This document shows positions 1 through 7,633 of a stretch of 12,456 nucleotides of DNA, piece after piece. This DNA is from JAWXTP01 sp044433415. Lineage in GTDB: Bacteria > Bacteroidota > Bacteroidia > Bacteroidales > Rikenellaceae. How positions within the stretch are numbered: the first letter of the stretch is position 1; the number at the start of each line of letters is the position of its first letter. The stretch is from assembly GCA_044433415.1 (NCBI GenBank), contig JAWXTP010000087.1, forward strand, positions 1 to 12,456, read 5' to 3'. A program made the position numbers and the translations under genes. Under the pieces are notes generated by a model. The model was not told where the DNA came from. It searched no databases and saw only the letters and a list, made by a program, of their open reading frames with translations.

Positions 1-2
1 TC

Positions 3-959
3 ACTTCTGATATGATTGGACCTTCTGACGACCTTCCTTTAACTCTTGGTACTGACGTTCCTGATACAAACAACGCTGAGATGAAATCTTACGGTTGGGA
101 ACTAGAGCTATCATGGAGAGATAAAATCGGAGACTTCTCTTATGGTGTAAGAGCTAATGTTTCTGATGCTCAACAAGTAGTAACAAAATACAACAACTTT
201 ACTAACTCTATCAGCAACTGGTATGTAGGTCGTAAAGTAGGTGAAATTTGGGGTTATGAAACTATAGGTATCGCACAAAGTGAAGCAGAAATGCAAGCTC
301 ACCTTGCAACAACTAAACAAACTTCACTAGGTTCTAACTTCGGAGCTGGTGATATCATGTATCGTGATATTGACGGTGATGGTGAAGTTTCTACAGGTGA
401 AGGTACTTTAGCTGATTCAGGCGACTACCAAATCATTGGTAACAGCACATCTAGATACCGTTTTGGTCTTACTTTAGATTGTAAATACAAATGGTTTGAC
501 CTAAGCATGTACTGGCAAGGTGTAGGTAAGCGTGACTATGCAGCAGGAACTCAGTTCTTCTATGGTGTGTGGACTAACTTTCAACAATCAATGTGTTTTG
601 AAGAACACATGGACTTCTGGAGAGATGACGCTCATGCATTAGGTGCTAACTATGATGCATACTATGCAGCTCCTACATTTGATAGCTATGCTCAAAACCA
701 AAAGACACAAACTAGATATTTACAAAATGCTGCTTATGTACGTTTGAAAAACATACAAGTTGGTTATTCTTTATCAGAAGCTAACCTAGAGAAAATAGGT
801 ATTTCTTCTTTAAGATTCTACTTCTCAGCAGATAACTTATTAACATTTACACCTATGGCATCTATGTACGATCCAGAAGCTATTTATGGTTCAGGTGGTC
901 AAGGTAAAATCTATCCACTTTCAAGAACTTTGTCTCTTGGGGTAAATATTAACTTCTAA
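3..959 (+). CDS. SusC/RagA-like TonB-dependent outer-membrane transporter, C-terminal part (5' end outside window)
   Basis: The frame is open from the first bases of the window and runs to TAA at 957-959, so only the last ~318 residues of what is normally a ~1000-residue protein are seen. The visible part is beta-barrel: alternating aromatic/polar strands, a tract DIDGDGEVSTGEG typical of a calcium-like extracellular loop in SusC barrels, the segment YLQNAAYVRLKNIQVGYS that is a hallmark of SusC C-termini, and a last strand ending in Phe (SLGVNINF), the usual outer-membrane insertion signal. SusC proteins import glycans or peptides through the outer membrane, powered by TonB, with a SusD lipoprotein as lid. 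The SusD gene follows after 11 bases, which supports the call. The ATG at 12 is internal and not the start. Substrate cannot be inferred because no glycoside hydrolase or regulator is in view. Confidence 0.95.
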   Translation, partial: TSDMIGPSDDLPLTLGTDVPDTNNAEMKSYGWELELSWRDKIGDFSYGVRANVSDAQQVVTKYNNFTNSISNWYVGRKVGEIWGYETIGIAQSEAEMQAHLATTKQTSLGSNFGAGDIMYRDIDGDGEVSTGEGTLADSGDYQIIGNSTSRYRFGLTLDCKYKWFDLSMYWQGVGKRDYAAGTQFFYGVWTNFQQSMCFEEHMDFWRDDAHALGANYDAYYAAPTFDSYAQNQKTQTRYLQNAAYVRLKNIQVGYSLSEANLEKIGISSLRFYFSADNLLTFTPMASMYDPEAIYGSGGQGKIYPLSRTLSLGVNINF

Positions 960-970
960 TACTTATAAAG

Positions 971-3034
971 ATGAGATTAAATATAAAAAAATATTTCTTA
1001 GGCTTAAGTCTATTGTCAAGTGTTGTGGCGGTTAGTTCTTGTAACAACTACCTAAATATGACTCCACTTGATGAATTAACAGATGCAGATTACTTTTCTA
1101 CAGAGTCTGACTTAGCAGCTTATACTATTGCTAGATACTCATTCTCTTCACCTTATGCGTATGACTACCATACTGGTCCTGGTCCTTTCTCTGAATATGG
1201 CTCAGATAACCTAGTTTCGTCAGCTGTGAATCCTCAAACATATTGGAAAGAGAATGTATATACTACACCTGCTTCAGGTGGTTGGACTTTCACAACTATT
1301 CGTAATGCTAACTATTTCTTTGAAAAAGTAGAAGAGCGTTTGGCAGAAGGTAAATTAGATCCATCAACAACAGTTGATCACTACCTAGGTGAGATGTACT
1401 TCATAAGAGCTCAGCAATATTTCAATAGATTGATATCTTTTGGTGACCATCCTATTATCACAGAAGTTCTACCTGACGAACTAGAGACTCTTGTACAAGC
1501 AGAAAGACGTTTCCCTCGTAATGAGGTAGCTCGTTTCATTCTTAGTGACCTAGATAAAGCTATTGATATGTTATTTGATAACTTCCATAGCAAAAACCGT
1601 ATCACTAAAGATGTTGCTTTATTATTCAAATCACGTGTAGCTTTATTTGAAGCTACTTGGTTAAAATATCACGCGGGTACAGCTTTCGTACCAGGAGGTC
1701 CAGGTTGGCCAGGTGAAGGTAAAGGTTATGTTTATTATCCAGAGTTTAATATCCCTAACGGAACAACAACTATCGAAAAAGAAGTTGAGTTTTTCTTAGG
1801 TGAAGCTATCTCGGCTGCTGAGCAAGTTGCTAGCAACGTAACTTTAACTCCTAACTCAGGTGTTATCGAACCATCTAATGGTGTTGCTAACGGTTGGAAT
1901 GACTATTTTGAGATGTTTGCTGTAAATGATCCTTCAGTTTATGATGAGGTTCTTATGTGGAAAGATTATAGTGCTGATTTTAACCTATATCACACTGCTT
2001 CTTCTTATATTCGTGCTGGTGGTGGTTGTGGTTTCACAAAAGATGCTGTAGAAACTTACCTTACTAAAGGTGGTTTTCCTATCTATTCTGCACAAGGTCA
2101 AGCTGAATACCAAGGTGACCTTAGTATAGATGATGTTAAGAAAAACCGTGACGAGCGTCTTCAATTATTTATGTTTGGTAACTCTAGTCCTTACTGGACT
2201 TTTAGTGAAGTAGACTTAGAAGAAGGTAACACTGTTACTTACTTCAATGCTCCAGACCTTTTTGATACAAATACTAAAATTAAAGACGTTACAGGTTACC
2301 GTAATCGTAAAACATATAGTTACCACATTGATGATCATGGTGGTATCTTTAGAGAAACTGCTAATGCTAAATCTTATGCTGGTTTCGTAATCTTTAGAGC
2401 TGCTGAGGCTTACCTTAACTATATGGAGGCTTACTACATGAAAAATAACTCTTTAGATGCTAACTGTATTACTTACTGGAATGCACTTCGTGCGCGTGCT
2501 GGTATTACTGGTTCTATAGACGAAACTATCGCTGCTACAGATATGAGCAAAGAGGTTGACTGGGCTAAATATTCAGCAGGTTCTGTGATTGATGCTACAC
2601 TTTACAACATTCGTCGTGAGCGTCGTATTGAGTTAATGGCTGAAGGTTTCCGTTGGAATGACCTTAAGCGTTGGAGAGCCCTTGATCAAGTTGAGAACTA
2701 CATTCCTGAAGGTTGTAACTTCTGGGGTGGTGACCTTCGCAATAACTCAGAGTACTATAATGATAATGGTGAGTTAATCGTAAGTTTTACTGCTATCAGT
2801 CCTGAAAGTGAAAGTGATTATATTCGTCCTTATAGAATTGTTTCTACTCACTCTCTATATGATGGTTACAACTGGCAAGTACCTCGTTACTTAACAGCTA
2901 TTCCTGCTGACGAGATTCTTATCACAACTAGCAATAATGAGGATGGTAGTACTAACTGGGATTCAGCAGTACTTTACCAAAACCCTTATTACTCTATATT
3001 TGGTGGAGGCGACTACTCTCTGGAATGGAAATAA
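971..3034 (+). CDS. SusD/RagB-like nutrient-binding outer-membrane lipoprotein
   Basis: The product is 687 aa. Residues 1-24 form a lipoprotein signal peptide: basic MRLNIKKY, hydrophobic core, then VSSC with the lipidated Cys at 24. The mature start NNYLNMTPLDELTDADYF is the standard SusD N-terminus. The C-terminal RagB/SusD hallmark lies at about 547-568, IRRERRIELMAEGFRWNDLKRW. SusD proteins sit on the cell surface as a hinged lid on the SusC barrel and bind the ligand, using a TPR-like helical scaffold. At 687 aa it is longer than many SusD proteins (often 500-600 aa), with extra aromatic-rich loops that could shape the binding site. Translation probably couples to the upstream susC-like gene (11-base gap). 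A strong terminator follows at 3109, so the pair ends a transcription unit. Confidence 0.95.
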   Translation: MRLNIKKYFLGLSLLSSVVAVSSCNNYLNMTPLDELTDADYFSTESDLAAYTIARYSFSSPYAYDYHTGPGPFSEYGSDNLVSSAVNPQTYWKENVYTTPASGGWTFTTIRNANYFFEKVEERLAEGKLDPSTTVDHYLGEMYFIRAQQYFNRLISFGDHPIITEVLPDELETLVQAERRFPRNEVARFILSDLDKAIDMLFDNFHSKNRITKDVALLFKSRVALFEATWLKYHAGTAFVPGGPGWPGEGKGYVYYPEFNIPNGTTTIEKEVEFFLGEAISAAEQVASNVTLTPNSGVIEPSNGVANGWNDYFEMFAVNDPSVYDEVLMWKDYSADFNLYHTASSYIRAGGGCGFTKDAVETYLTKGGFPIYSAQGQAEYQGDLSIDDVKKNRDERLQLFMFGNSSPYWTFSEVDLEEGNTVTYFNAPDLFDTNTKIKDVTGYRNRKTYSYHIDDHGGIFRETANAKSYAGFVIFRAAEAYLNYMEAYYMKNNSLDANCITYWNALRARAGITGSIDETIAATDMSKEVDWAKYSAGSVIDATLYNIRRERRIELMAEGFRWNDLKRWRALDQVENYIPEGCNFWGGDLRNNSEYYNDNGELIVSFTAISPESESDYIRPYRIVSTHSLYDGYNWQVPRYLTAIPADEILITTSNNEDGSTNWDSAVLYQNPYYSIFGGGDYSLEWK

Positions 3035-3108
3035 TGTGTCGGTAATCCCGTGAAGGCTTTTCCTAATAATTATTCTTGGAAAAAGCGGACAATCGTGGAC
3101 GTTATGTT

Positions 3109-3143
3109 AAAACCCATGCAGCTTAATGCTGCATGGGTTTTTT
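3109..3143 (+). terminator. Strong intrinsic terminator of the susCD-like unit
   Basis: A perfect 12-bp stem AACCCATGCAGC (3111-3122) / GCTGCATGGGTT (3128-3139) with a 5-base TTAAT loop is followed by a T-run to 3143 and preceded by a matching A-run from 3109. It lies 75 bases after the SusD-like stop. A weaker imperfect hairpin (TTTTCC/GGAAAA, about 3059-3084) lies between stop and terminator. Confidence 0.9.
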
Positions 3144-3295
3144 ACAAAATAGTTGTCAGGATCAAGCTGAGTCAGGCAGGGTCAAACTGGGTCTAAAGAT
3201 TGCTAGAAAATTTTTGTGAAATATTTCCACGCTTGTCATGTCCCAATATCCCGATGTCCCAATTGTCCCAATGTCTAGGGTCGCGACGAGCGACT
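3144..3295. repeat. Intergenic spacer with short degenerate tandem repeats
   Basis: No gene is visible here. It holds an 8-base degenerate tandem repeat at 3238-3278 (ATGTCCCA, ATATCCCG, ATGTCCCA, a one-base-longer unit, ATGTCTAG). It also holds a 46-base segment at 3192-3237 that resembles 7337-7382 by eye, and the motif GCGACGAGCGACTAA at 3283-3297, which recurs inverted with one change at 7288-7302. These look like members of a dispersed intergenic repeat family, but only a genome-wide comparison could establish that. Confidence 0.45.
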
Positions 3296-3320
3296 AAAGA
3301 GTGATTTAGGCTCTTTTTTT
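3296..3320 (+). terminator. Weak intrinsic terminator-like hairpin upstream of kdsD
   Basis: AAAGAG (3296-3301) pairs with CTCTTT (3311-3316) around a 9-base loop and is followed by a T-run ending at 3320. The stem is only 6 bp and AT-rich, so it is a modest candidate. It may insulate the kdsD promoter from upstream transcription. Confidence 0.4.
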
Positions 3321-3352
3321 GAAGATATAGAATATCTGTCATAAAAAATCGT

Positions 3353-3360
3353 TATATTTG
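3353..3360 (+). promoter_or_regulatory. Bacteroidetes-type -7 box (TATATTTG) for kdsD operon
   Basis: TATATTTG matches the Bacteroidetes sigma-ABfr -7 consensus TAnnTTTG and is followed by GCAC, a common context. Transcription would begin near 3367, leaving a leader of about 17 bases before the GTG start of kdsD. No clear -33 TTTG is seen at the expected distance. Confidence 0.65.
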
Positions 3361-3383
3361 CACGTATAAAAATTATAAGAATA

Positions 3384-4358
3384 GTGAATAAAGAACAAAT
3401 TAAACACTTTGCTCAGCAAATTATTACCGTAGAACGTGATGCGATTACTAACCTTATCTCATTTGTAGATGAGGATTTTATAGAAGTTGCAACGTTGATT
3501 TTAAACTCTAAAGGTCGTGTTGTGATAACTGGTATAGGTAAAAGTGCTATTATCGCATCTAAGATAGTAGCTACATTAAACTCTACAGGTACTCCTTCTA
3601 TATTTATGCACGGCGCTGATGCTATACATGGAGATTTAGGTATGATTCAAGAGAATGATACCGTGATATGTATATCTAAAAGCGGTAATACCCCTGAGAT
3701 AAATGTGTTGATTCCTTTAATTCGTAACCTAGGAAAGAAAAATGTTGTTGTGGCCTTTGTTGGTAACCTTAAATCTTTCTTAGCAGAGTCTTCTGATTAT
3801 GTTATAAATACAACAGTAGATGTTGAAGCATGTCCTAATAATTTAGCACCTACCTCTAGTACTACAGCTCAGCTAGTAATGGGTGATGCTCTAGCTATGA
3901 CTCTTCTGAAAATGAGAGGGTTCTCAGCTAATGATTTTGCTGTGGTACATCCTGGTGGTGCACTAGGTAAGCGCCTTTACACTCGTGTTAGAGATGTGCT
4001 TTCTGAGGATAGTAACCCTTCAGTAATGGAAAATGCTACAATAGATGAAGTAATTATTGAGATTTCTTCTAAGATGTTAGGGGCTACAGTGGTACTTAAT
4101 AGTGAACAAAAGTTGTTAGGTATAATAACTGATGGTGACCTACGTCGTATGCTACAAAGCAAAAGAGACCTTTCGCAAGTTACAGCTAAAGATATAATGA
4201 GTAAAAATCCAAAATGTGTAAACATTGATGAACTCGCTGTAAAAGCGTTTTCAATTATGGAGAATAAAAAAATTACTCAACTTATAGTTACTGATGATAA
4301 CAAAACCTACAGAGGTATTGTACATATACACCAGATACTCAAAGAAGGCGTAGTTTAG
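3384..4358 (+). CDS. kdsD: D-arabinose-5-phosphate isomerase (SIS + two CBS domains)
   Basis: The 324-aa product has the length and order of KdsD/GutQ proteins: an SIS sugar-isomerase domain (about 30-200) and two CBS domains (about 212-320). Motifs include TGIGKS (49-54), HGDLG (82-86), SKSGNTPE (98-105), VEACP with the NLAPTSST stretch (147-160) and HPGGALGKRL (189-198). By motif comparison, K53, E105, E148 and H189 correspond to the residues proposed as catalytic in E. coli KdsD. GIITDGDLRR (246-255) is a classic CBS motif. The enzyme converts ribulose-5-phosphate to arabinose-5-phosphate, the first committed step to Kdo for LPS. The start is GTG, chosen because it sits about 17 bases after the predicted transcription start and gives the family's usual N-terminus. 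lptB follows after 63 bases. GutQ-type paralogues have the same fold, but the lptB neighbour favours KdsD. Confidence 0.93.
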   Translation: MNKEQIKHFAQQIITVERDAITNLISFVDEDFIEVATLILNSKGRVVITGIGKSAIIASKIVATLNSTGTPSIFMHGADAIHGDLGMIQENDTVICISKSGNTPEINVLIPLIRNLGKKNVVVAFVGNLKSFLAESSDYVINTTVDVEACPNNLAPTSSTTAQLVMGDALAMTLLKMRGFSANDFAVVHPGGALGKRLYTRVRDVLSEDSNPSVMENATIDEVIIEISSKMLGATVVLNSEQKLLGIITDGDLRRMLQSKRDLSQVTAKDIMSKNPKCVNIDELAVKAFSIMENKKITQLIVTDDNKTYRGIVHIHQILKEGVV

Positions 4359-4421
4359 GTAGGTTTGGGTTTCGTTTCGAGACTTGGGGGATTTTTATTG
4401 AACAATTAAAAACATTTTTTT

Positions 4422-5144
4422 ATGAAGCTATATACACAAGACTTAGTAAAGATTTATAATAAAAGAACTGTTGTAAATCACGTATCTATAGAAGTAGAAC
4501 AAGGTGAGATAGTTGGTCTTCTTGGTCCTAATGGAGCAGGGAAAACAACTACTTTCTATATGACTGTGGGACTTATCCAACCTAATAACGGTAAGATATT
4601 CTTAGATGATGTAGAGATTACTAATACCCCTGTTTATAAACGAGCTCAGCTAGGAGTTGGTTATCTTGCACAAGAGGCTTCTGTATTTAGACGTTTGACA
4701 GTTGAGCAAAATATAAAAGCTGTACTTGAAATGACAGACTATTCTAAAGAATACCAGAAAGAACGCTTAGAATATTTGATTAATGAGTTTAGCTTGCAGC
4801 ATGTTCGCAAAAATCTTGGTATTCAGCTTTCAGGTGGTGAACGTCGCCGTACGGAGATAGCTAGAGCCGTATCTATAAATCCTAAGTTTATCTTGTTAGA
4901 TGAGCCTTTTGCAGGTGTAGACCCTATCGCTGTAGGTGAGATTAAGTCTATAGTACGATCGCTGAAAGAAAATAATATCGGAGTTATTATTACTGACCAT
5001 AATGTACATGAAACACTGGATATTACAGATAGAACTTATCTTCTATATCAAGGTGAGATATTAAAGGTTGGTACTGCTAAGGAACTTGCCGAAGATGAAA
5101 TGGTAAGACGTGTGTATCTTGGTGACGACTTTAAATTACGTTAA
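4422..5144 (+). CDS. lptB: LPS export ABC transporter ATP-binding protein
   Basis: A 240-aa cytoplasmic ABC ATPase with all nucleotide-binding motifs: Walker A GPNGAGKT (35-42), Q-loop Q84 in YLAQEASVFRRLTVEQN, signature LSGGE (136-140) extended to RRRTEIARA as in LptB, Walker B FILLDEPFAGVDP (156-168) and H-loop His193 in ITDHN. The segments RLTVEQNI and DITDRTYLLYQGEILKVG are typical of LptB rather than LivF/LivG amino-acid ATPases. LptB powers extraction of LPS from the inner membrane via LptFG and delivery across the LptCA bridge. LptFG are not in the window. A possible extra -7 box TAGGTTTG (4360-4367) lies just after the kdsD stop, but with no -33 element, so read-through from kdsD is at least as likely. 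Confidence 0.93.
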   Translation: MKLYTQDLVKIYNKRTVVNHVSIEVEQGEIVGLLGPNGAGKTTTFYMTVGLIQPNNGKIFLDDVEITNTPVYKRAQLGVGYLAQEASVFRRLTVEQNIKAVLEMTDYSKEYQKERLEYLINEFSLQHVRKNLGIQLSGGERRRTEIARAVSINPKFILLDEPFAGVDPIAVGEIKSIVRSLKENNIGVIITDHNVHETLDITDRTYLLYQGEILKVGTAKELAEDEMVRRVYLGDDFKLR

Positions 5145-5175
5145 TTTTTTCTAAAAGTCCACTATAGTTACAAGA

Positions 5176-5733
5176 ATGGCAAAAAAGAAAGTAGAGATAA
5201 AAATGGTAAGTTATGGTATTTATACGGCATGGGATAGGGCATCAAAAAACTTACCAAAAATCATAAAACATACTCAGGAAATCCCTGTAACGCTAGATGT
5301 AGAGTTTGGCTACACCTTGCTGTTCCGTAGAGCTAAAGGGCAAACTATATCTTTTATTATGAAACATCCACCCTTCTGTGATGAGAACGGTGATGTGCAC
5401 CCTGATTTTACAGGTGAGGTTATTATAGGGAACTTCTAAAAACTGGGTTTTAACGCTTTCGAATTTTAAAGTCTCATCTTTGAACTTTTATAAATACGCT
5501 GTGGGAACCACCACGCCTGTATTTATAAAACTCCAAATCTAAAACTTTAAAATTCGAAATCGAATAAAACCAGTTTCTAGAACTACCCTATAAACTCTAA
5601 TGAATGGCGATTCTTCCTAGGGGACACTGTTTGGCTACCTTTAGAAGATAAATGTGGGGAATGGGAACTTATAACCTTTTTAGAAGATAAGGAAGTTGCA
5701 AGAATGAAATTTCAGCTTTATATGGAAGAATAA
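5176..5733 (+). pseudogene. DUF3859-like small protein gene, interrupted by a 147-bp MITE-like element
   Basis: The first part (5176-5434) encodes 86 residues beginning MAKKKVEIKMVSYGIYTAWD and reaching FTGEVIIGN. It then runs into the inserted element at 5435, and a TAA at 5437-5439 ends translation at 87 aa. The rest of the gene resumes at 5585 and ends at TAA 5731-5733, with NEWRFFLGDTVW, PLEDKCGEWELITFLE and RMKFQLYMEE. Removing the element and one copy of the flanking ACT joins AAC-T to AC-CCT as Asn-Tyr-Pro and yields an uninterrupted 135-aa protein. The joined protein resembles DUF3859 as I recall the family; its function is unknown. It lies 31 bases after lptB and is probably co-transcribed. 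The present product lacks the whole C-terminal third, so it is probably non-functional. Confidence 0.85.
5435..5581 (+). mobile_element. MITE-like fold-back element, copy A (147 bp, ACT direct repeats)
   Basis: It begins TCTAAAAACTGG and ends CCAGTTTCTAGA, with ACT at 5432-5434 and 5582-5584. Almost the whole element is an imperfect inverted repeat: the left arm (to about 5500) pairs with the right arm around a centre CGCTGTGGGAACCACCACG. Shared arm blocks include TTTCGAATTTTAAAG and TTTTATAAATAC and their complements. It matches 11691-11837 with the same length and only 5 differences seen by eye, all in the left half. It encodes no transposase, so it would be mobilised in trans. Insertion added 150 bases (147 plus 3), hence no frameshift, but it carries an immediate stop. 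Confidence 0.88.
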
Positions 5734-5776
5734 TAGAGTAGTAATTTTCCTCGTAAATGCAAGATGTTTGCATGAG

Positions 5777-5913
5777 TTATTGCAGTCTAAGAGTCAAAAA
5801 AGTTGTATTTATTGCAGTAAAGGAGTCAAAAACTCCGTATTTATTGCAGTTTAAGAGTCAAAAACTGCTTATTTATTGCAGTTGGTGATATAAAAAACAG
5901 TGAAATAGTGCAG
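5777..5913 (+). repeat. 32-bp-period tandem repeat array upstream of the DUF4143 ATPase
   Basis: TTATTGCAG starts at 5777, 5809, 5841 and 5873, an exact 32-base period. A degenerate fifth unit has GCAG in phase at 5910-5913. The first three units share the conserved block AGAGTCAAAAA or GGAGTCAAAAA, followed by 5-7 variable bases, and the fourth has drifted. Some units form small hairpins, for example GCAGTTT/AAACTGC in unit 3 and GGAGT/ACTCC in unit 2. The unit start (TATTTATTGCAG) resembles the real -7 region downstream (TTATCTTTGCAG). This suggests duplicated promoter or operator sites, though that is inference. Confidence 0.75.
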
Positions 5914-5931
5914 TTTAGCAAGAAAAATGCT

Positions 5932-5939
5932 TATCTTTG
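5932..5939 (+). promoter_or_regulatory. -7 box (TATCTTTG) for the ATPase gene
   Basis: TATCTTTG fits TAnnTTTG and is followed by CAG. Transcription would start near 5946, about 16 bases before the ATG at 5962. This places the alternative GTG at 5908 upstream of the transcript and decides the start. Confidence 0.65.
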
Positions 5940-5961
5940 CAGTAATAAAAATATATGCTGT

Positions 5962-7227
5962 ATGGAAATGAATCAATTTTTGCAGATTGTATCTGATCAG
6001 AAGCAGGAACTTAGGTTAATACATTCAAAACCTTTGTGCGAAAGAAAAGAAGAAGTATTGTTTGAGTTGGATAGTCCTCTAGCTCAAATCGTTATTGGCG
6101 TTCGCCGAAGCGGTAAATCCACTATATGTCATAAGGTGTTAAACAAACATAATGTTAATTATGCGTATCTGAATTTTGATGATGAGCGTCTGTATAAACT
6201 AGAGACAGAAGATCTTAACACACTGTTAGAAGCTCTATATATGGAGTATGGTGATTTTAGGTATCTGTTTTTGGACGAGATTCAAAATGTTAATGAATGG
6301 TTCCTGTTTGTAAATAGGCTATTACGTCAAGGTGTTAGACTTTTTATTACGGGATCAAATGCTAAATTGCTGAGTAGTGAATTAGCAACTCACTTAACAG
6401 GTAGATACAATAAAATTGAGTTGTTCCCTTTCTCATTTGCAGAATATTGTGAATATAAAGATATAGATATTCGTGATATATCTACTAAAGGTATGGGTAT
6501 CAAAAAAACAGCTTTCATGGACTATATGATACATGGTGGTTTCCCAGAGTTGTTTAATGTTAGGAATCGTAGAGCTTATGTACAGGGATTGTTAGATTCT
6601 ATTGTTAAACGAGATATACAACGGCGTTTCAAAATTAAATACGTTGAATCGCTGAGAATGATTGCTAACTACCTTATAGATAATTTCGGACAGGAAATTG
6701 TGTATAAAGAGCTTGCTGAGCAATTTGGTTTAGGTTCATCACATACTGCTGAAAATTATGTTTCTTATCTTAAGCAAGCCTTTTTATTGTTAAGTGTTAA
6801 TAAATTTTCTTATAAAAGTATGGAGCGTATAAGAAATGAAAAATCTTATGTCGTAGACTTAGCTTTTGTTGCAGATAGGGAAGATAGTTTAATAGGTAAA
6901 AATCTCGGTTGGAGATTGGAAAATCTCGTATATATAGAACTGCTTAGACGTACTAAACCACTTTTTCAGGATGTGTACTTCTATCGTAAAGGTTATGAAA
7001 TAGATTTTGTAGTTTGTGAAGGTAATAGAGTCCTAGAATTAATACAAGTGTCTTATGATATATCTTCTTTAAAAACATATAAACGTGAGGTTTCCGCGCT
7101 TGTTAAAGGAGCTACTGAATTGCGTTGTAATCGCTTAACTTTGATAACGGTTAATGAAACACGTAATGTTACGGAAAGTGACCGTGATATAAATATTGTT
7201 TCTATTATTGATTGGTTGGTACGGTGA
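5962..7227 (+). CDS. AAA-family ATPase with DUF4143-type C-terminal nuclease-like domain
   Basis: The 421-aa product has the layout of the abundant AAA_14/DUF4143 proteins. An N-terminal P-loop ATPase carries Walker A GVRRSGKST (46-54), Walker B YLFLDEIQN (101-109), a sensor-like ITGSNA (129-134) and the LTGRY motif (145-149). A winged-helix-like middle follows (about 200-290), and the C-terminal domain carries GYEIDFVV (344-351) and ELIQVSYDI (359-367). That last part resembles a PD-(D/E)XK core in which the usual Lys is Gln, a common change in this family. The cellular role is not established; members are often single-gene, lineage-variable and suspected of defence or mobile-element links. 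It stands alone with its own promoter and repeat array. I chose ATG 5962 because an in-frame GTG at 5908 precedes the -7 box. Confidence 0.9.
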   Translation: MEMNQFLQIVSDQKQELRLIHSKPLCERKEEVLFELDSPLAQIVIGVRRSGKSTICHKVLNKHNVNYAYLNFDDERLYKLETEDLNTLLEALYMEYGDFRYLFLDEIQNVNEWFLFVNRLLRQGVRLFITGSNAKLLSSELATHLTGRYNKIELFPFSFAEYCEYKDIDIRDISTKGMGIKKTAFMDYMIHGGFPELFNVRNRRAYVQGLLDSIVKRDIQRRFKIKYVESLRMIANYLIDNFGQEIVYKELAEQFGLGSSHTAENYVSYLKQAFLLLSVNKFSYKSMERIRNEKSYVVDLAFVADREDSLIGKNLGWRLENLVYIELLRRTKPLFQDVYFYRKGYEIDFVVCEGNRVLELIQVSYDISSLKTYKREVSALVKGATELRCNRLTLITVNETRNVTESDRDINIVSIIDWLVR

Positions 7228-7538
7228 GGATGGTTTTGTTCGTTGAAGATTAGTAATAGCAATAAACGACTAAATAAAGCATAATACTTAGTCGCTTGTC
7301 GCTCTCCTTCTGACCCTTCCTTGTTGACCTTCAGACCCTAATGATTCTCTAGCAACTTTTCCAACATATTTTTACGTTTGTCTCTCTTAATCATTAACTA
7401 TTATCGACGTTAATAAAATTTAGTCTAAACAATAGCTAGGTTTTCGTAAAGTGTGCACATTTTTATCAAGAAAACTTTAATTTTACGCGTAAACTGAAAA
7501 ATAGTTCCTAAAATAGTTTATATTAAATATAATTTTAT
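7228..7538. other. Intergenic spacer, no gene seen; weak hairpin and repeat traces
   Basis: No convincing coding frame. CGACTAA (7267-7273) pairs with TTAGTCG (7288-7294) around a 14-base loop. It lacks a T-run, so it is a poor terminator candidate. The segment 7337-7382 resembles 3192-3237, and GAGCGACAAGCGACTAA (minus strand, 7288-7304) resembles the motif at 3283-3297. Confidence 0.5.
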
Positions 7539-7546
7539 TACCTTTG
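7539..7546 (+). promoter_or_regulatory. -7 box (TACCTTTG) for the BF3164-like lipoprotein gene
   Basis: TACCTTTG fits TAnnTTTG. A weak TTTA at 7517-7520 could serve as -33 at 18-base spacing. The predicted leader to the ATG at 7634 is about 80 bases, and I see no clear structure in it. Confidence 0.55.
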
Positions 7547-7633
7547 TGATGTTGAGGATAGTGAACCTAATAGTTAAACGAAATGTTTCTTAATACTCTC
7601 CTGTAATACGAAAACATTGTAAAAAACTTAAAT

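Noticed and set aside
5777..5913. Possible CRISPR-like array (regular 32-bp spacing)
   Set aside because: The variable parts are only a few bases, units drift internally, and there are no cas genes. It is a tandem repeat, not repeat-spacer.
5908..5961. GTG start giving the ATPase 18 more residues
   Set aside because: It lies upstream of the predicted -7 box at 5932-5939 and overlaps the degenerate repeat. The extra residues (SKKNAYLCSNKNICC) do not look like family sequence.
7267..7294. Terminator for the ATPase gene
   Set aside because: Seven-bp stem, 14-base loop and no T-run; too weak to call.
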